From: CBDUBS01 sp965365445
GTDB taxonomy: Bacteria > Bacteroidota > Rhodothermia > Rhodothermales > DASSAV01
Direction of reading: 5' to 3'
DNA: 25,904 nucleotides
Assembly (NCBI GenBank): GCA_965365445.1
Contig: CBDUBS010000036.1
Location: 1 to 25,904, forward strand
The notes under the pieces were generated by a model. It was not told the origin of the DNA. It did no database searches and worked only from the letters and a program-made list of their open reading frames with translations. The position numbers and the translations under genes were made by a program. Shown one piece after another: positions 1 to 8,496 of the stretch (positions are counted from its first letter, which is position 1; every line of letters begins with the position of its first letter).

Positions 1-1061
1 TTGTAACGGCTCACGAAAACCGCATTCCCGCCGGGGGCGTCGAATACATTATCGGACAGTGTAATATCCTCAGCGCGTTCGAGAAACACGGCGCCGCCGC
101 GGTAGATCGTCCAGTCGCTTCGCAGGAGCGGTTCGCGGGTTTTCATGAAAGTCCGGTTCGTGTGGCGCAGGATCAGCCCGTCGATCAGGATGTGCTTCAC
201 CGGCCGGCTCGGATCGCCCCTGAATTCGAAGATGTAGTATATCTGGGGAACTTCGGCCACAGCATCCTGCACGGCCACACCCGGCGGAGCATAGTAATAC
301 AGGATGTTCGCCGCCCGGTCATGGTGCCACTCACCCGGTGAGTCGAGTTCTTCCATGATCCCTTCCACGTACTTGTACCGTTTGTGATAGCCGTGGTCGT
401 TGCGGTTGTTTTGCCACCCTCCGGTGAGTCGCAGTGATCCGTCGGGCGCCATGCCCTCAATGAGGAAGTGGTACCCGCCCCAGGTAGCGCCGTGAATGGC
501 ATGCAGGAACCCACCGGCGGGGTTCTTCCACCGGCGCACCCGGGCCGCGCTGTCGGCATCGGCGGCATACCCCCCATAGGGCCGGATGGAGGGGTCGAAG
601 TTCGGATACCGAGCCATGATCTGCCTGCGGCCGTTGATGAAAAGCTGATCGAAGACGATGCCTTCCGGCACGCTGGCCTGCATAATGCCCCCTGAATAAG
701 CTTGCCACTGGAGATCTAACCGGCGTCCCCCGCTTACGACGGCCTCTTCGCCGGGATAGGCTGTAATCCGTAAGGGTGCGTCCTCGATTCCTGAATCATC
801 CGGTTCGAATACGATGGGCCGAACCAGGTAATGCGTTCCTCCCCGCAGGTAGATGGTAATACTGCGGCTCCGATCGGCTTTCCGGAGTTGCCGCGCCGCT
901 TCGACGGCTCGATGCAACGTAGCGAAAGGAGCCTGCTGCGTGCCCGCTGACCGGTCGTTTCCTTCCGACGCCACGTAAAGGGTCTGATTCTGGGCATGCA
1001 AAACGTTCGCAAAAAGCAGCAGGAGAGCCGGAATCACCAAGAAACCACGTAACTCGCTCAT
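1..1061 (-). CDS. Secreted right-handed parallel beta-helix protein (C-terminus outside window)
   Basis: The reading frame is open from an ATG at 1061 to the left edge, giving about 353 residues, and the 3' end is missing. The N-terminus (MSELRGFLVIPALLLLFANVLHAQ) is a signal peptide. The motif YVASEGNDRSAG followed by APFATLHRAVEAAR is the usual opening of secreted parallel beta-helix (Pfam Beta_helix/NosD-like, pectate-lyase-fold) proteins. Strings such as LFINGRRQIMARYPNFDP, EELDSPGEWHHD, LRHTNRTFMK and WTIYRGGAVF recur nearly word for word in the beta-helix gene at 5451-8264, so the two are paralogues. The fold is typical of polysaccharide lyases, epimerases and some glycosidases acting outside the cytoplasm, but I cannot name a catalytic residue or substrate. 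It starts 36 bases after the GH29-like gene and is probably co-transcribed with it. Whether it carries the PDZ and chitobiase-like tail of its paralogue cannot be seen. Confidence 0.9.
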   Translation of the reverse strand, partial: MSELRGFLVIPALLLLFANVLHAQNQTLYVASEGNDRSAGTQQAPFATLHRAVEAARQLRKADRSRSITIYLRGGTHYLVRPIVFEPDDSGIEDAPLRITAYPGEEAVVSGGRRLDLQWQAYSGGIMQASVPEGIVFDQLFINGRRQIMARYPNFDPSIRPYGGYAADADSAARVRRWKNPAGGFLHAIHGATWGGYHFLIEGMAPDGSLRLTGGWQNNRNDHGYHKRYKYVEGIMEELDSPGEWHHDRAANILYYYAPPGVAVQDAVAEVPQIYYIFEFRGDPSRPVKHILIDGLILRHTNRTFMKTREPLLRSDWTIYRGGAVFLERAEDITLSDNVFDAPGGNAVFVSRY

Positions 1062-1097
1062 ATAAAGATCGGGTTTATAGTGGACTATCGGAGCGGT

Positions 1098-2582
1098 TCA
1101 GGATCTTGGGATCAACCGCCTGATCTCTTTCATCACGTCGAGCGATGCATCGCTGATGCTTCCGTCTTGATAGATCATCAGGTTGATCGTGACGACGCCG
1201 CCCCGACGGTTGCTATTCCGGATGTAGTCGGCAAGGGTTTCGGCCGTAAAACGCGGGGCCGTAATCGGTGAATCGGCCTTTCCATGCACCCATTCGTTTT
1301 CCATCACTAGCAGCGCATGGTATGGCAAGCCAAGGGCCGGTCCATACCGAAAGACGGGCGCCTCGGGCTCGGCTACGGGACTCGCCACTTCCCCGGCCCA
1401 GTAATCCTGCCAGGGCGTTAACTTCGGGTAAATCCATGAGTTGAGCGCGACGATGCGGTTCGGGTTGCCAATTTTCGTCAGGAAATAAAAGTCCTCGAAC
1501 GACACGTCGGGATACTTCTCATAGCATTGGTACCAGCCGTCGAGCCAGTACCCGGCTACCCGGTTTCCGTAGCGCTCGCCGACTTCGGTCATCAACGTCC
1601 GGTTGATATCGATGAACTCCTCTGGGCTGGCTTTCGGGTAGTTGGCGAGCGTGTGTGTGGCAAAGTACAGTATCAGGCGGATGTCCCGCGCGGCCAGGGC
1701 GTCCGCGATCTCCGCAATGAGGTCGCGTCGGGTGGTCCATCCGGGATGCACCGTTTCCCAGGCCGGCAGCGGGGCGGGGAAGTGCGGATCGGCGTGGTTA
1801 GCGGTAAAGATCACGTAGCCGGCTCCCGTTGCGGTCGCCATATCGGCGAAAGCCTTCACGTCGAAGTCCCGAACGGCTTCCGCATAGGATTTCTTCCGGC
1901 CGGTTTTCGGCTGGCTCTGCGAAGTCCAATGGAACATCACTCCATAGCCGGCCTTTCGCAGCCACGCCATATCGGCGCGCGCCCCCTCGGCCCGGGCCTC
2001 ATCCCGGCGTATCCCTTCCAGATCCTTTAGGGGTTGTAAGATAATGGACCGGAAGTGCAGAGCCGGATCGATCTTTGGTTCGGGCAGAGTGAACGTAATC
2101 GTACTCGTTCCGGCCGGAAGTTCGATCGTCTGTTCGGCCGCCTGGAGTTCGTAATCCAGATACGGGGTTCCGAAATAGCCACGAGTAGCTTTCAGGCGGC
2201 CTGATATGCTGTTCGATGCACTTTCCAGTCCGTATCTGGTGCCGTCGCCGGCGTCAGGAAGAGATACGTTGAAGATCACCCGGTATGCGCCCGCGTCCTG
2301 TTCGTTCAGGGATACCGCCCACGCCAGCATACCCGGCCCTTTCCAGATCAACCGCTCACCGGATGTGAGCGCGAGGTCGCCTTTCGTAAGGGATGCTTTC
2401 GATCCGTACAGGATTAGTTCACGCTGCGCCGGAGAAAGCGTCAATACTCTGGTTGAATCGATCTTCTCAGGAATCCTGTGCTCGGAAGGGGACCACAAGG
2501 GAACGAGGTTCCAGAGCATCATAAGAAACAAGACCATAGCCTGCACCGAATCTACAGTTGACAGAAAATATACCGGATTCAC
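1098..2582 (-). CDS. Secreted GH29-like glycoside hydrolase (alpha-L-fucosidase-related)
   Basis: The product is 494 residues from a GTG start. GTG is chosen because AAGGA lies 5 bases upstream; an internal ATG at codon 16 has no comparable site. Residues 16-30 form a hydrophobic export segment. Residues about 40-190 look like a beta-sandwich accessory domain, and residues 200-494 resemble the GH29 barrel: MAWLRKAGYGVMFHWTSQ, then GAGYVIFTANHADPHF, then RVAGYWLDGWY. Asp348 in YWLDGW sits where the GH29 nucleophile is expected. The usual GH29 KHHDGF substrate-binding motif is replaced by NHADPHF, so the specificity may not be fucose. The gene lies between the PhoD-like gene (104-base gap) and the partial beta-helix gene (36-base gap). 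It is likely a periplasmic or surface exo-enzyme of the same glycan pathway. The family call is firm at superfamily level; the substrate is not. Confidence 0.75.
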   Translation of the reverse strand: MNPVYFLSTVDSVQAMVLFLMMLWNLVPLWSPSEHRIPEKIDSTRVLTLSPAQRELILYGSKASLTKGDLALTSGERLIWKGPGMLAWAVSLNEQDAGAYRVIFNVSLPDAGDGTRYGLESASNSISGRLKATRGYFGTPYLDYELQAAEQTIELPAGTSTITFTLPEPKIDPALHFRSIILQPLKDLEGIRRDEARAEGARADMAWLRKAGYGVMFHWTSQSQPKTGRKKSYAEAVRDFDVKAFADMATATGAGYVIFTANHADPHFPAPLPAWETVHPGWTTRRDLIAEIADALAARDIRLILYFATHTLANYPKASPEEFIDINRTLMTEVGERYGNRVAGYWLDGWYQCYEKYPDVSFEDFYFLTKIGNPNRIVALNSWIYPKLTPWQDYWAGEVASPVAEPEAPVFRYGPALGLPYHALLVMENEWVHGKADSPITAPRFTAETLADYIRNSNRRGGVVTINLMIYQDGSISDASLDVMKEIRRLIPRS

Positions 2583-2587
2583 GGAAG

Positions 2588-2592
2588 TCCTT
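2588..2592 (-). promoter_or_regulatory. Ribosome binding site AAGGA for the GTG-start GH29-like gene
   Basis: On the minus strand AAGGA is followed by 5 bases (CTTCC) and then GTG. This favours the GTG at 2582 over the downstream ATG at codon 16, which lacks a purine-rich site. Confidence 0.6.
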
Positions 2593-2686
2593 ACACCTTC
2601 CCGTTCGCTGATCCTCCCGCCGCAGGCCGGCGCCCCGCGCTAATGTTTCCTTGCGAACATCGTATGGATGTCCAGATGCTCGGGCA

Positions 2687-5386
2687 TCATGACGCTATGG
2701 CTCGTGTCGTCGTGACAAATGATTCAGATCGGTTGCCTGCGCGAACGGCAATGAGAACCCGGGCGCCAGGCTCGACACCAATCAGTTGGGGGTTCCGAAG
2801 CGTACCGTCCGGGAGCGTGCGCCCGCCTCGAACCGGGGTATGGTCGTCCAGCAGGATGACCGCATCCGCATCAGGCAACAAATGTAGTGGAGGAAGTTCG
2901 CTGGAAGGAAGACGGCCGGTCGAGGATGCCGCCGCCCTCACGTAGCCGCCGCCGCGCGGTGTATCGGATGGTCGATCGATAACATTTCGAATTTTCAGGA
3001 TGATCTCTGGATCCGCACCCCGAGGGTCAAACACCATTTCGAGAAAATTCCAGTATTCGGGACCCGTTAGGGGCGCAAGCTCCGGCGACCCGTACTTCTG
3101 GTGATAGAGCCCAATGGCCTCCAGTTCCTCGCCGTTAAAATCCGTCATGTTCGGCCCGAAATCAGGTTTGACGTCTCTTCCTCCTGTTCGTCCAATGGGG
3201 CCGAACGAACATTCGTATACACGCTGGCGCTTGTTTTTCATGATACAGCCATTGTGTACGTCTCCGTAGACGGAAACGACACCCTGTCTGGAGCCTAACA
3301 CGTTGAGAACGCGGGCGACTCCGGCCCGGACCCAGCCCGCATAGTCTGCTGCTACGCGGTCGCGCTCGGCAAACATCTCTTTGGTGTCCGGATCGGCCAG
3401 GTGGCCCGTCCATACGGCATGTAAACCGTTGATGCCGGTCAGCGCGATGAGTGGAGATGAGTCCGTCCGGATCATCTGACTCAGCCACGCAAACTGTTCC
3501 TCGCCAAGGAGCGTTCGCGTCGGATCGCTACGGCTGTAGAGACTTTTTTTGTGGCCCCATCCTTCATCGTCCCAAATGTTTGTGTCCTGACTCGAGCGCC
3601 ATAGCCGCCCGTCGAGTATGAGTAGCGAAAAATCTCCTGCCGGCATTTTCCACCGTCGCCAATGCTTCGGATTGTCCGTGCCCGACGGAGCATCGTTGCC
3701 GCTGACCAAGTGGCGTACGATCTGGAAGTTGCGCCGCATATACTCCGGATCTTGACCGAGCCCCGCCACATTGCGGATGATGATTTGCTCGGGCCCTTTC
3801 ACATCGTCCATCCCGTAATCGTGATCGCCCGGGTTGAGCACGTTCCAGTGGCGCATCATCTGCCATCGGGTTGTAGGTCCGCCCAGCGTAGTCATGATCA
3901 CTTTGTACGCATCGTCAGTGCTCGGAGGAGGAAAGATTAACTCCAGATACCATACATCGTCCTCCCAGACCATAGTTTGCGAGCCGAATTCCTCGAGATG
4001 GCCGAAGACGCCGGGCGTGGGCTGATCGTGCAGCCACCAGGCCTGATAGGCAGCCGCTTCGGGTAGATTCGGGCGATTTCCCGCGATGGCATGACAGCTC
4101 AAACCGATGAGCCGGTAGGGAGCGCTCAATCGCGGAAGACGCCCCACGTAACGACCATCAATCTGTGACGCATCCAGATATCCTGTGCCCGGACCCACAC
4201 TATCCGTTCCGGGCCGGGGATCGTGCGTCACGTCACGTCCATCTTTCCAGACCGTGTAGTAGAGGGTCGCCTCAGTGGGATTTTCAGGCAATATGGCATC
4301 GATTACCGCCGTATTTCTCCGGAAATCATTCGTGACGATACGCGCACTTCCTGCTACCGGGGCGCTCGCCCACCCGGCGGCCGGCTCAGGCGTTTGCGCC
4401 ATGCGAATCTCCGCCTTTTCGCCGCCGTTTCGGAAGGCAGCAATAAACCGGCAGCGCCAGTGGCCATCAACTCTCTGCAACGTGTCTCCGAGCGCATAAC
4501 AAACGTGCAGTTCATTAACGGGCGCGTCCAACGGTTCATTCTTTTCCGGCTCGAGAATCACACGCTTTACTTCAAAATCGAGGAGCCCTCGGGCGACCAG
4601 ACCGAAATATCCATCCGTGACGGAAATGCGGTCCACGTCTTCAAGGATAACGGTCGATTCTGCCGAGTCGGATTTTAGCGTAGCGCGTATCGTCGCCCGC
4701 TGCGCTTCATCGCCCTCGACGACGAGATGAACCTTGATCCGATCGCCGGATCGCATCACCGGCGCACTGGTGTCGACGCCCTGCGGATCAAGGGGCTCTC
4801 CTTCGGCAGTATGCGAGAAGATCCCGAACGTACCATCATCCTTCCAGACGGCCATAGCGGCAGCCTGATCTACCCGGGATGCGCCTTCCCAGCTTTCGTG
4901 CAAACATTTCGATCCAAAGGCTATACCCATCAGGGCATACCCTGGTTTGAAGTGCTTCCACGTGTATCGCTCTGCTCTAGGCGGAAGCTCGCGCACGGTC
5001 GCTTCGATCGTGACGGCGTAATTTCCGGTTAATTTCCAATCGCGCCGAAAGATCATGCCGAAGGGCAGCGACGGATCATACTCCGTCGGCATGGGCTTTT
5101 GCCGGTTTTCCCAATGCCACGGAAAAGAACTCACCGGGCGCTCGTCGCCGCGGTGCGTGAGCCGACGGCGAAGCGCGTTGTTTCGAATCATCCAGTAGCC
5201 GGGATTCATCGATTCCCATCCGTCCCCGTGGTAAAATCCGTCCGGCCGGCTGAAGTCGTCTACGACGACGGGGCGTTTGGAATACCCGGGAGCCCACGGT
5301 GCGCCGGCGCTACGTGAAGCAACTCCTGCGGTTGCGGCCGCCGAGATCTTGATAAACTCGCGACGGCTGAATTCCTGAAACGTCAT
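2687..5386 (-). CDS. Tat-exported PhoD-like metallophosphatase with N-terminal lectin-like domain
   Basis: The start is placed at the ATG that begins MTFQEFSRREFIKISAAA, giving 899 residues. SRREFIK matches the twin-arginine consensus (Arg8-Arg9). Upstream codons would overlap the preceding gene and have no export logic. Residues about 43-282 (DDFSRPDGFYHGDGW onward) look like a concanavalin/LamG-type beta-sandwich. The C-terminal half resembles the PhoD/calcineurin-like superfamily: NPGDHDYG at about 518-525 and VYGDVHNG at about 707-714 are candidate metal-binding motifs, and LILDGRLWRSS matches a usual PhoD stretch. PhoD enzymes are metal-dependent phosphodiesterases/monoesterases exported by Tat after folding, which agrees with the signal. 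The gene lies 64 bases after the PDZ beta-helix gene, between glycan-active genes. A role in removing phosphate from a glycan, or in phosphate release, is inference. Many planctomycete and FCB proteins of this type are uncharacterised. Confidence 0.78.
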   Translation of the reverse strand: MTFQEFSRREFIKISAAATAGVASRSAGAPWAPGYSKRPVVVDDFSRPDGFYHGDGWESMNPGYWMIRNNALRRRLTHRGDERPVSSFPWHWENRQKPMPTEYDPSLPFGMIFRRDWKLTGNYAVTIEATVRELPPRAERYTWKHFKPGYALMGIAFGSKCLHESWEGASRVDQAAAMAVWKDDGTFGIFSHTAEGEPLDPQGVDTSAPVMRSGDRIKVHLVVEGDEAQRATIRATLKSDSAESTVILEDVDRISVTDGYFGLVARGLLDFEVKRVILEPEKNEPLDAPVNELHVCYALGDTLQRVDGHWRCRFIAAFRNGGEKAEIRMAQTPEPAAGWASAPVAGSARIVTNDFRRNTAVIDAILPENPTEATLYYTVWKDGRDVTHDPRPGTDSVGPGTGYLDASQIDGRYVGRLPRLSAPYRLIGLSCHAIAGNRPNLPEAAAYQAWWLHDQPTPGVFGHLEEFGSQTMVWEDDVWYLELIFPPPSTDDAYKVIMTTLGGPTTRWQMMRHWNVLNPGDHDYGMDDVKGPEQIIIRNVAGLGQDPEYMRRNFQIVRHLVSGNDAPSGTDNPKHWRRWKMPAGDFSLLILDGRLWRSSQDTNIWDDEGWGHKKSLYSRSDPTRTLLGEEQFAWLSQMIRTDSSPLIALTGINGLHAVWTGHLADPDTKEMFAERDRVAADYAGWVRAGVARVLNVLGSRQGVVSVYGDVHNGCIMKNKRQRVYECSFGPIGRTGGRDVKPDFGPNMTDFNGEELEAIGLYHQKYGSPELAPLTGPEYWNFLEMVFDPRGADPEIILKIRNVIDRPSDTPRGGGYVRAAASSTGRLPSSELPPLHLLPDADAVILLDDHTPVRGGRTLPDGTLRNPQLIGVEPGARVLIAVRAGNRSESFVTTTRAIAS

Positions 5387-5450
5387 GAATCGTACCGCAT
5401 TCGTTGTATTTCCGGGGGCATTGATTGCTTTACGTATCCGTTTTGCCAGG

Positions 5451-8264
5451 CTAGTTTTGCCTTGTCGTGGGCACGCGTATCCGCAACGTTTGGTAACCAC
5501 GATCGATGGTGACAAACACCTCATCTTTCGCCCCATCCGCCATCGCGCTTTGAAAATCACTCAGTGTTACAATGCGTCTATTGCCGTAGCTAATGATCGC
5601 GTCGTAGGTGCGAAGGCCCATCTCATAAGCGGGTGATGCCACAGGGACGTTTTTCAGCAACGCCCCCTCCGTTTGTCCGCCGAGCGCATCAATAAGATCC
5701 GGATCTGTTATCGATGCAACCGTCGCGCCGAGCCACATAACCTCGGGAGCTACTGACGTTGCGTTTGATGCCGGCAGGGTTGGGGATTCGGCGCCCATCA
5801 GGGCTGCGAGCCAGCTCGGTCGATCGACGCTCTTGGCTATACTAAACCCGGCATGCGACGTGAAGCCTTTTTTAACACCGTTTTCAAACGTGCCGGCCTT
5901 GATGATGGTCGATTCTTCAATGGTGAAAGGGCCGTCATATACCTTCGAATCCGGCGCCGGCTCGCTGCCATCCAGTGTGTATCGGACTGTTCCTCCGCGT
6001 GCGTCTGCGGTGAGCCGAACGGAAACAGGCCCATCGAACATCCCCCCGTTCGGATAGATACGCGTCTGCAAGTGGCCGAAATCGTCCATCGAGAAATTGC
6101 GAAACCCAAGCTTGTGGGCCGGTGAGTTAGGGCGGATCCGGTAATCGTCCAGCAGAGGATCGACAAACAGCGGCGCGGCAAATATGGACTGCTGGTCGTA
6201 TCCCAACGACTGCCACTCCTCCCACGTCAGCGCACCGGAAGGCCCATCACTGCTCACCAGGAAACGCTCCGTATTCACATTCCAGTAGAGGTTTCTGTCT
6301 ATGTGTGCGCCCCATGGGTGACGCCCCATCCCTCTCGGATGAACAATATAGATCGTCGAAGCATCGGCTCCGGGCTGCCTGCCCGATACCACTACGATGT
6401 TACGGACGAAGATGTCTTCATTTTCGTCCGGCCACACATGCCATCCCAGCGGCACCGCACTCACAAAGATGTTATTCTCCACTCGCCGGTAAAACCCGTC
6501 ACGCAGTTTCAGTGTGGAGCCCAGGCTAAGGTTATCATAGATTAAGTAATTCGAGGAGCCGTCGTCCAGATCGATGGTCCAGTTTCCGGCGCTAACACTG
6601 GGGCGATAGTTCCGGATACGATTATGTCGGATAATGACGGTCTTCATGGCGTCCAGCAGAACGAGATTCTTAATCATCTGCCCCTGTTTGCCGCCGTACC
6701 ACTGTCGCTCTCGGCCCCAGGAATTGAACGGGCCGTGCTCGCCTGTATCCTGTACGGTTTCCCAGATGTCATTGTGTTCGATCACATGTCCGCCCCACGT
6801 CCCATCGTTGATGACGATAGCGGCTCGCGGCACGTTGTAAATCGTGTTATGACTCACCGTTATGTCCATACTCATCGAGATGAACACGCCGGCTGTCTGC
6901 TTTCCGTAGACGCCGATATCGTGGATAATATTATTCCGAACGAGTGATTCGGCCGGATAATCAGACGTCTTTGGACCCGGCGCGAGATCCAGATCCGCCC
7001 GGTCCTTCTCCCACTCGCCTATCGTCTCCCAGGTCTGGTAGTAGCGGACGGCCTCCGGTGAACCGACAAACGCAACGGCGCTTTCGCCCGCTCCCACGAA
7101 TTGGTTACCCTCAACGGTGAGCCGCCGATTGTAGCCGCTTGCCAGCACCGCATTACCGCCGACCTGATCGAAGAAGCTGTCCGTTATGCCGCAATCCTCG
7201 GCTCCATCGAAGAATACCGCTCCGCCACGATGGATTGCCCAATCCCCGCGGGCGACTGGCTCGTACTTGCCCATGAACGTCGCCTGGGTATGCGTGAGCC
7301 GCAGCCCCCGTAACGTGATATGATGCACCGGGTCGTCATGGGAACCTTGAAACACGAACAGACGCTCCAAGAGCGAAGGTACAACCACCGCCGTGGTCAT
7401 ATCGACATCCTGTTCCGGCATATAGTGCAGTATGTGCGTATCGGGATCAAAGAACCATTCGCCCGGTGAATCGAGTTCCTCTAAAATGTTCTCGACGTAA
7501 AACGGAGACCCTTTGCCGCCGTTGACGCCGATCCCATACGTACGCTGCAATTGAAAGCCGCCCTCCCCGAGATAGATTCGATGTGCATCCCAGTCGACCG
7601 ATTGAATTCGGTACTGCATATTACCCCAGTTGTGGCTCTGGAAGGCGTGGACGATCCCGGTTTGAGGATTCTTCCAGCGCTCGTCGGTGAAGGTGGCCGG
7701 ATCGAACGTGAGAACCGAATCGGGGCGCGCATCACTCCCTCCGGTTACCTGGCGGTAACCCTGGCCCGTGCGCAGAGGATTGGCGGGATCCATATTGGGG
7801 TAGCGTGCCCGAATCTGGCGGCGTCCATTTACGAATAGCTGGTTAGGGAACCTGTCTGCGAGCGGCGTCCCGCTCAGGTCGCATTGATAGATGCCCTTCG
7901 CACCCGGCGCCCAGCAGTTTCCCAGCGGTTGGCCGCCCGAAATGACGACCTCCTCCCCCTGATAAGAGCGGTATTCAACCGGAGCGTGCGTGTTGCCGGA
8001 ATCCTGGGGCCGGAAAATCAGGGGCTCCGCTAAATAATAGACGCCGCTCCGCAGATAGATGGTAATTGGTCCCGATGCTTCTCTGATCACAGTGCGCACG
8101 GCGATCTGGGCTTGCTTGAGCGTGGCGAATGGGCTCGAGAAAGCCCCGTTGTTTCCATCATCACCGGCCGGTGAAACGTAGAAGGTCGTTTCTTGCGCTT
8201 CTGCAACGCCCATGGGGCCGACAAGCGAAAGAAAAACCATCAGATTCGCGACTCGAAGAAGCAT
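5451..8264 (-). CDS. Secreted parallel beta-helix protein with chitobiase-like and PDZ domains
   Basis: The product is 937 residues with a signal peptide (about 1-23, ending GVAEAQ). FYVSPAGDDGNNG and SPFATLKQAQ open a pectate-lyase-fold beta-helix that runs to about residue 720. Repeating hydrophobic/Asn turns such as VRNNIIHDIG, VSHNTIYNV and IRHNRIRNY are visible. Residues 737-808 (GGTVRYTLDGSEP, VYDGPFTIEEST, IKAGTFENG) match the chitobiase/beta-hexosaminidase C-terminal (CHB_HEX_C) type. After a Ser/Thr/Pro-rich linker, residues about 845-933 look like a PDZ domain: GALLKNVPVASPAYEMGL, then DAIISYGNRRI, DFQSAM and VFVTIDRG. The beta-helix fold implies a carbohydrate-active enzyme such as a lyase, epimerase or glycosidase acting outside the cytoplasm. 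The PDZ probably mediates protein docking. The gene is a paralogue of the partial gene at 1-1061 and heads the left block, 232 bases after the PorV gene. Substrate unknown. Confidence 0.88.
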   Translation of the reverse strand: MLLRVANLMVFLSLVGPMGVAEAQETTFYVSPAGDDGNNGAFSSPFATLKQAQIAVRTVIREASGPITIYLRSGVYYLAEPLIFRPQDSGNTHAPVEYRSYQGEEVVISGGQPLGNCWAPGAKGIYQCDLSGTPLADRFPNQLFVNGRRQIRARYPNMDPANPLRTGQGYRQVTGGSDARPDSVLTFDPATFTDERWKNPQTGIVHAFQSHNWGNMQYRIQSVDWDAHRIYLGEGGFQLQRTYGIGVNGGKGSPFYVENILEELDSPGEWFFDPDTHILHYMPEQDVDMTTAVVVPSLLERLFVFQGSHDDPVHHITLRGLRLTHTQATFMGKYEPVARGDWAIHRGGAVFFDGAEDCGITDSFFDQVGGNAVLASGYNRRLTVEGNQFVGAGESAVAFVGSPEAVRYYQTWETIGEWEKDRADLDLAPGPKTSDYPAESLVRNNIIHDIGVYGKQTAGVFISMSMDITVSHNTIYNVPRAAIVINDGTWGGHVIEHNDIWETVQDTGEHGPFNSWGRERQWYGGKQGQMIKNLVLLDAMKTVIIRHNRIRNYRPSVSAGNWTIDLDDGSSNYLIYDNLSLGSTLKLRDGFYRRVENNIFVSAVPLGWHVWPDENEDIFVRNIVVVSGRQPGADASTIYIVHPRGMGRHPWGAHIDRNLYWNVNTERFLVSSDGPSGALTWEEWQSLGYDQQSIFAAPLFVDPLLDDYRIRPNSPAHKLGFRNFSMDDFGHLQTRIYPNGGMFDGPVSVRLTADARGGTVRYTLDGSEPAPDSKVYDGPFTIEESTIIKAGTFENGVKKGFTSHAGFSIAKSVDRPSWLAALMGAESPTLPASNATSVAPEVMWLGATVASITDPDLIDALGGQTEGALLKNVPVASPAYEMGLRTYDAIISYGNRRIVTLSDFQSAMADGAKDEVFVTIDRGYQTLRIRVPTTRQN

Positions 8265-8496
8265 AAGGCAGGGGAATTTATTTTCCGATCGACCCGATGC
8301 ACCGGGAGTTAACGGGGAATAGATTGACTTTGTCCGCTCTCGAAACCGGGATCATCCCCTCCATCAATTTCGATTGTTGGTCCGATCCATACTAACACCG
8401 ATGTAAACGCCAATGGCATTTCGCATCGGTTCAATCTGCCGGCCGCTCGAACGACTTGGCGCCCGTAACGATAGCATTGAAACGGCGCAATTCGGA
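8265..8496. other. Intergenic spacer between the PorV-type and beta-helix genes
   Basis: This 232-base spacer separates the middle and left blocks. It holds one strong inverted repeat (8397-8430), listed separately. I see no convincing FCB-type promoter (TTTG with TAnnTTTG) for the beta-helix gene, and no small gene. The ATG at 8264 has no clear Shine-Dalgarno sequence. Confidence 0.5.
8397..8430 (-). terminator. Strong hairpin downstream of the PorV-type gene (candidate terminator or processing element)
   Basis: The outer arms ACCGATG (8397-8403) and CATCGGT (8424-8430) are perfectly complementary. The inner arms (8405-8411 and 8415-8421) pair over seven positions, one as G-U on the minus-strand RNA, closing a three-base loop. 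The element sits 66 bases after the stop codon at 8497. There is no T-tract after it in the direction of transcription, so a classic Rho-independent terminator is not proven. It could instead protect the 3' end of the TonB-operon mRNA or lower read-through. Confidence 0.45.

Noticed and set aside
5387..5560. Upstream in-frame extension of the PhoD-like gene
   Set aside because: It would overlap the PDZ-coding end of the upstream gene and place 58 basic residues before a perfect Tat signal.
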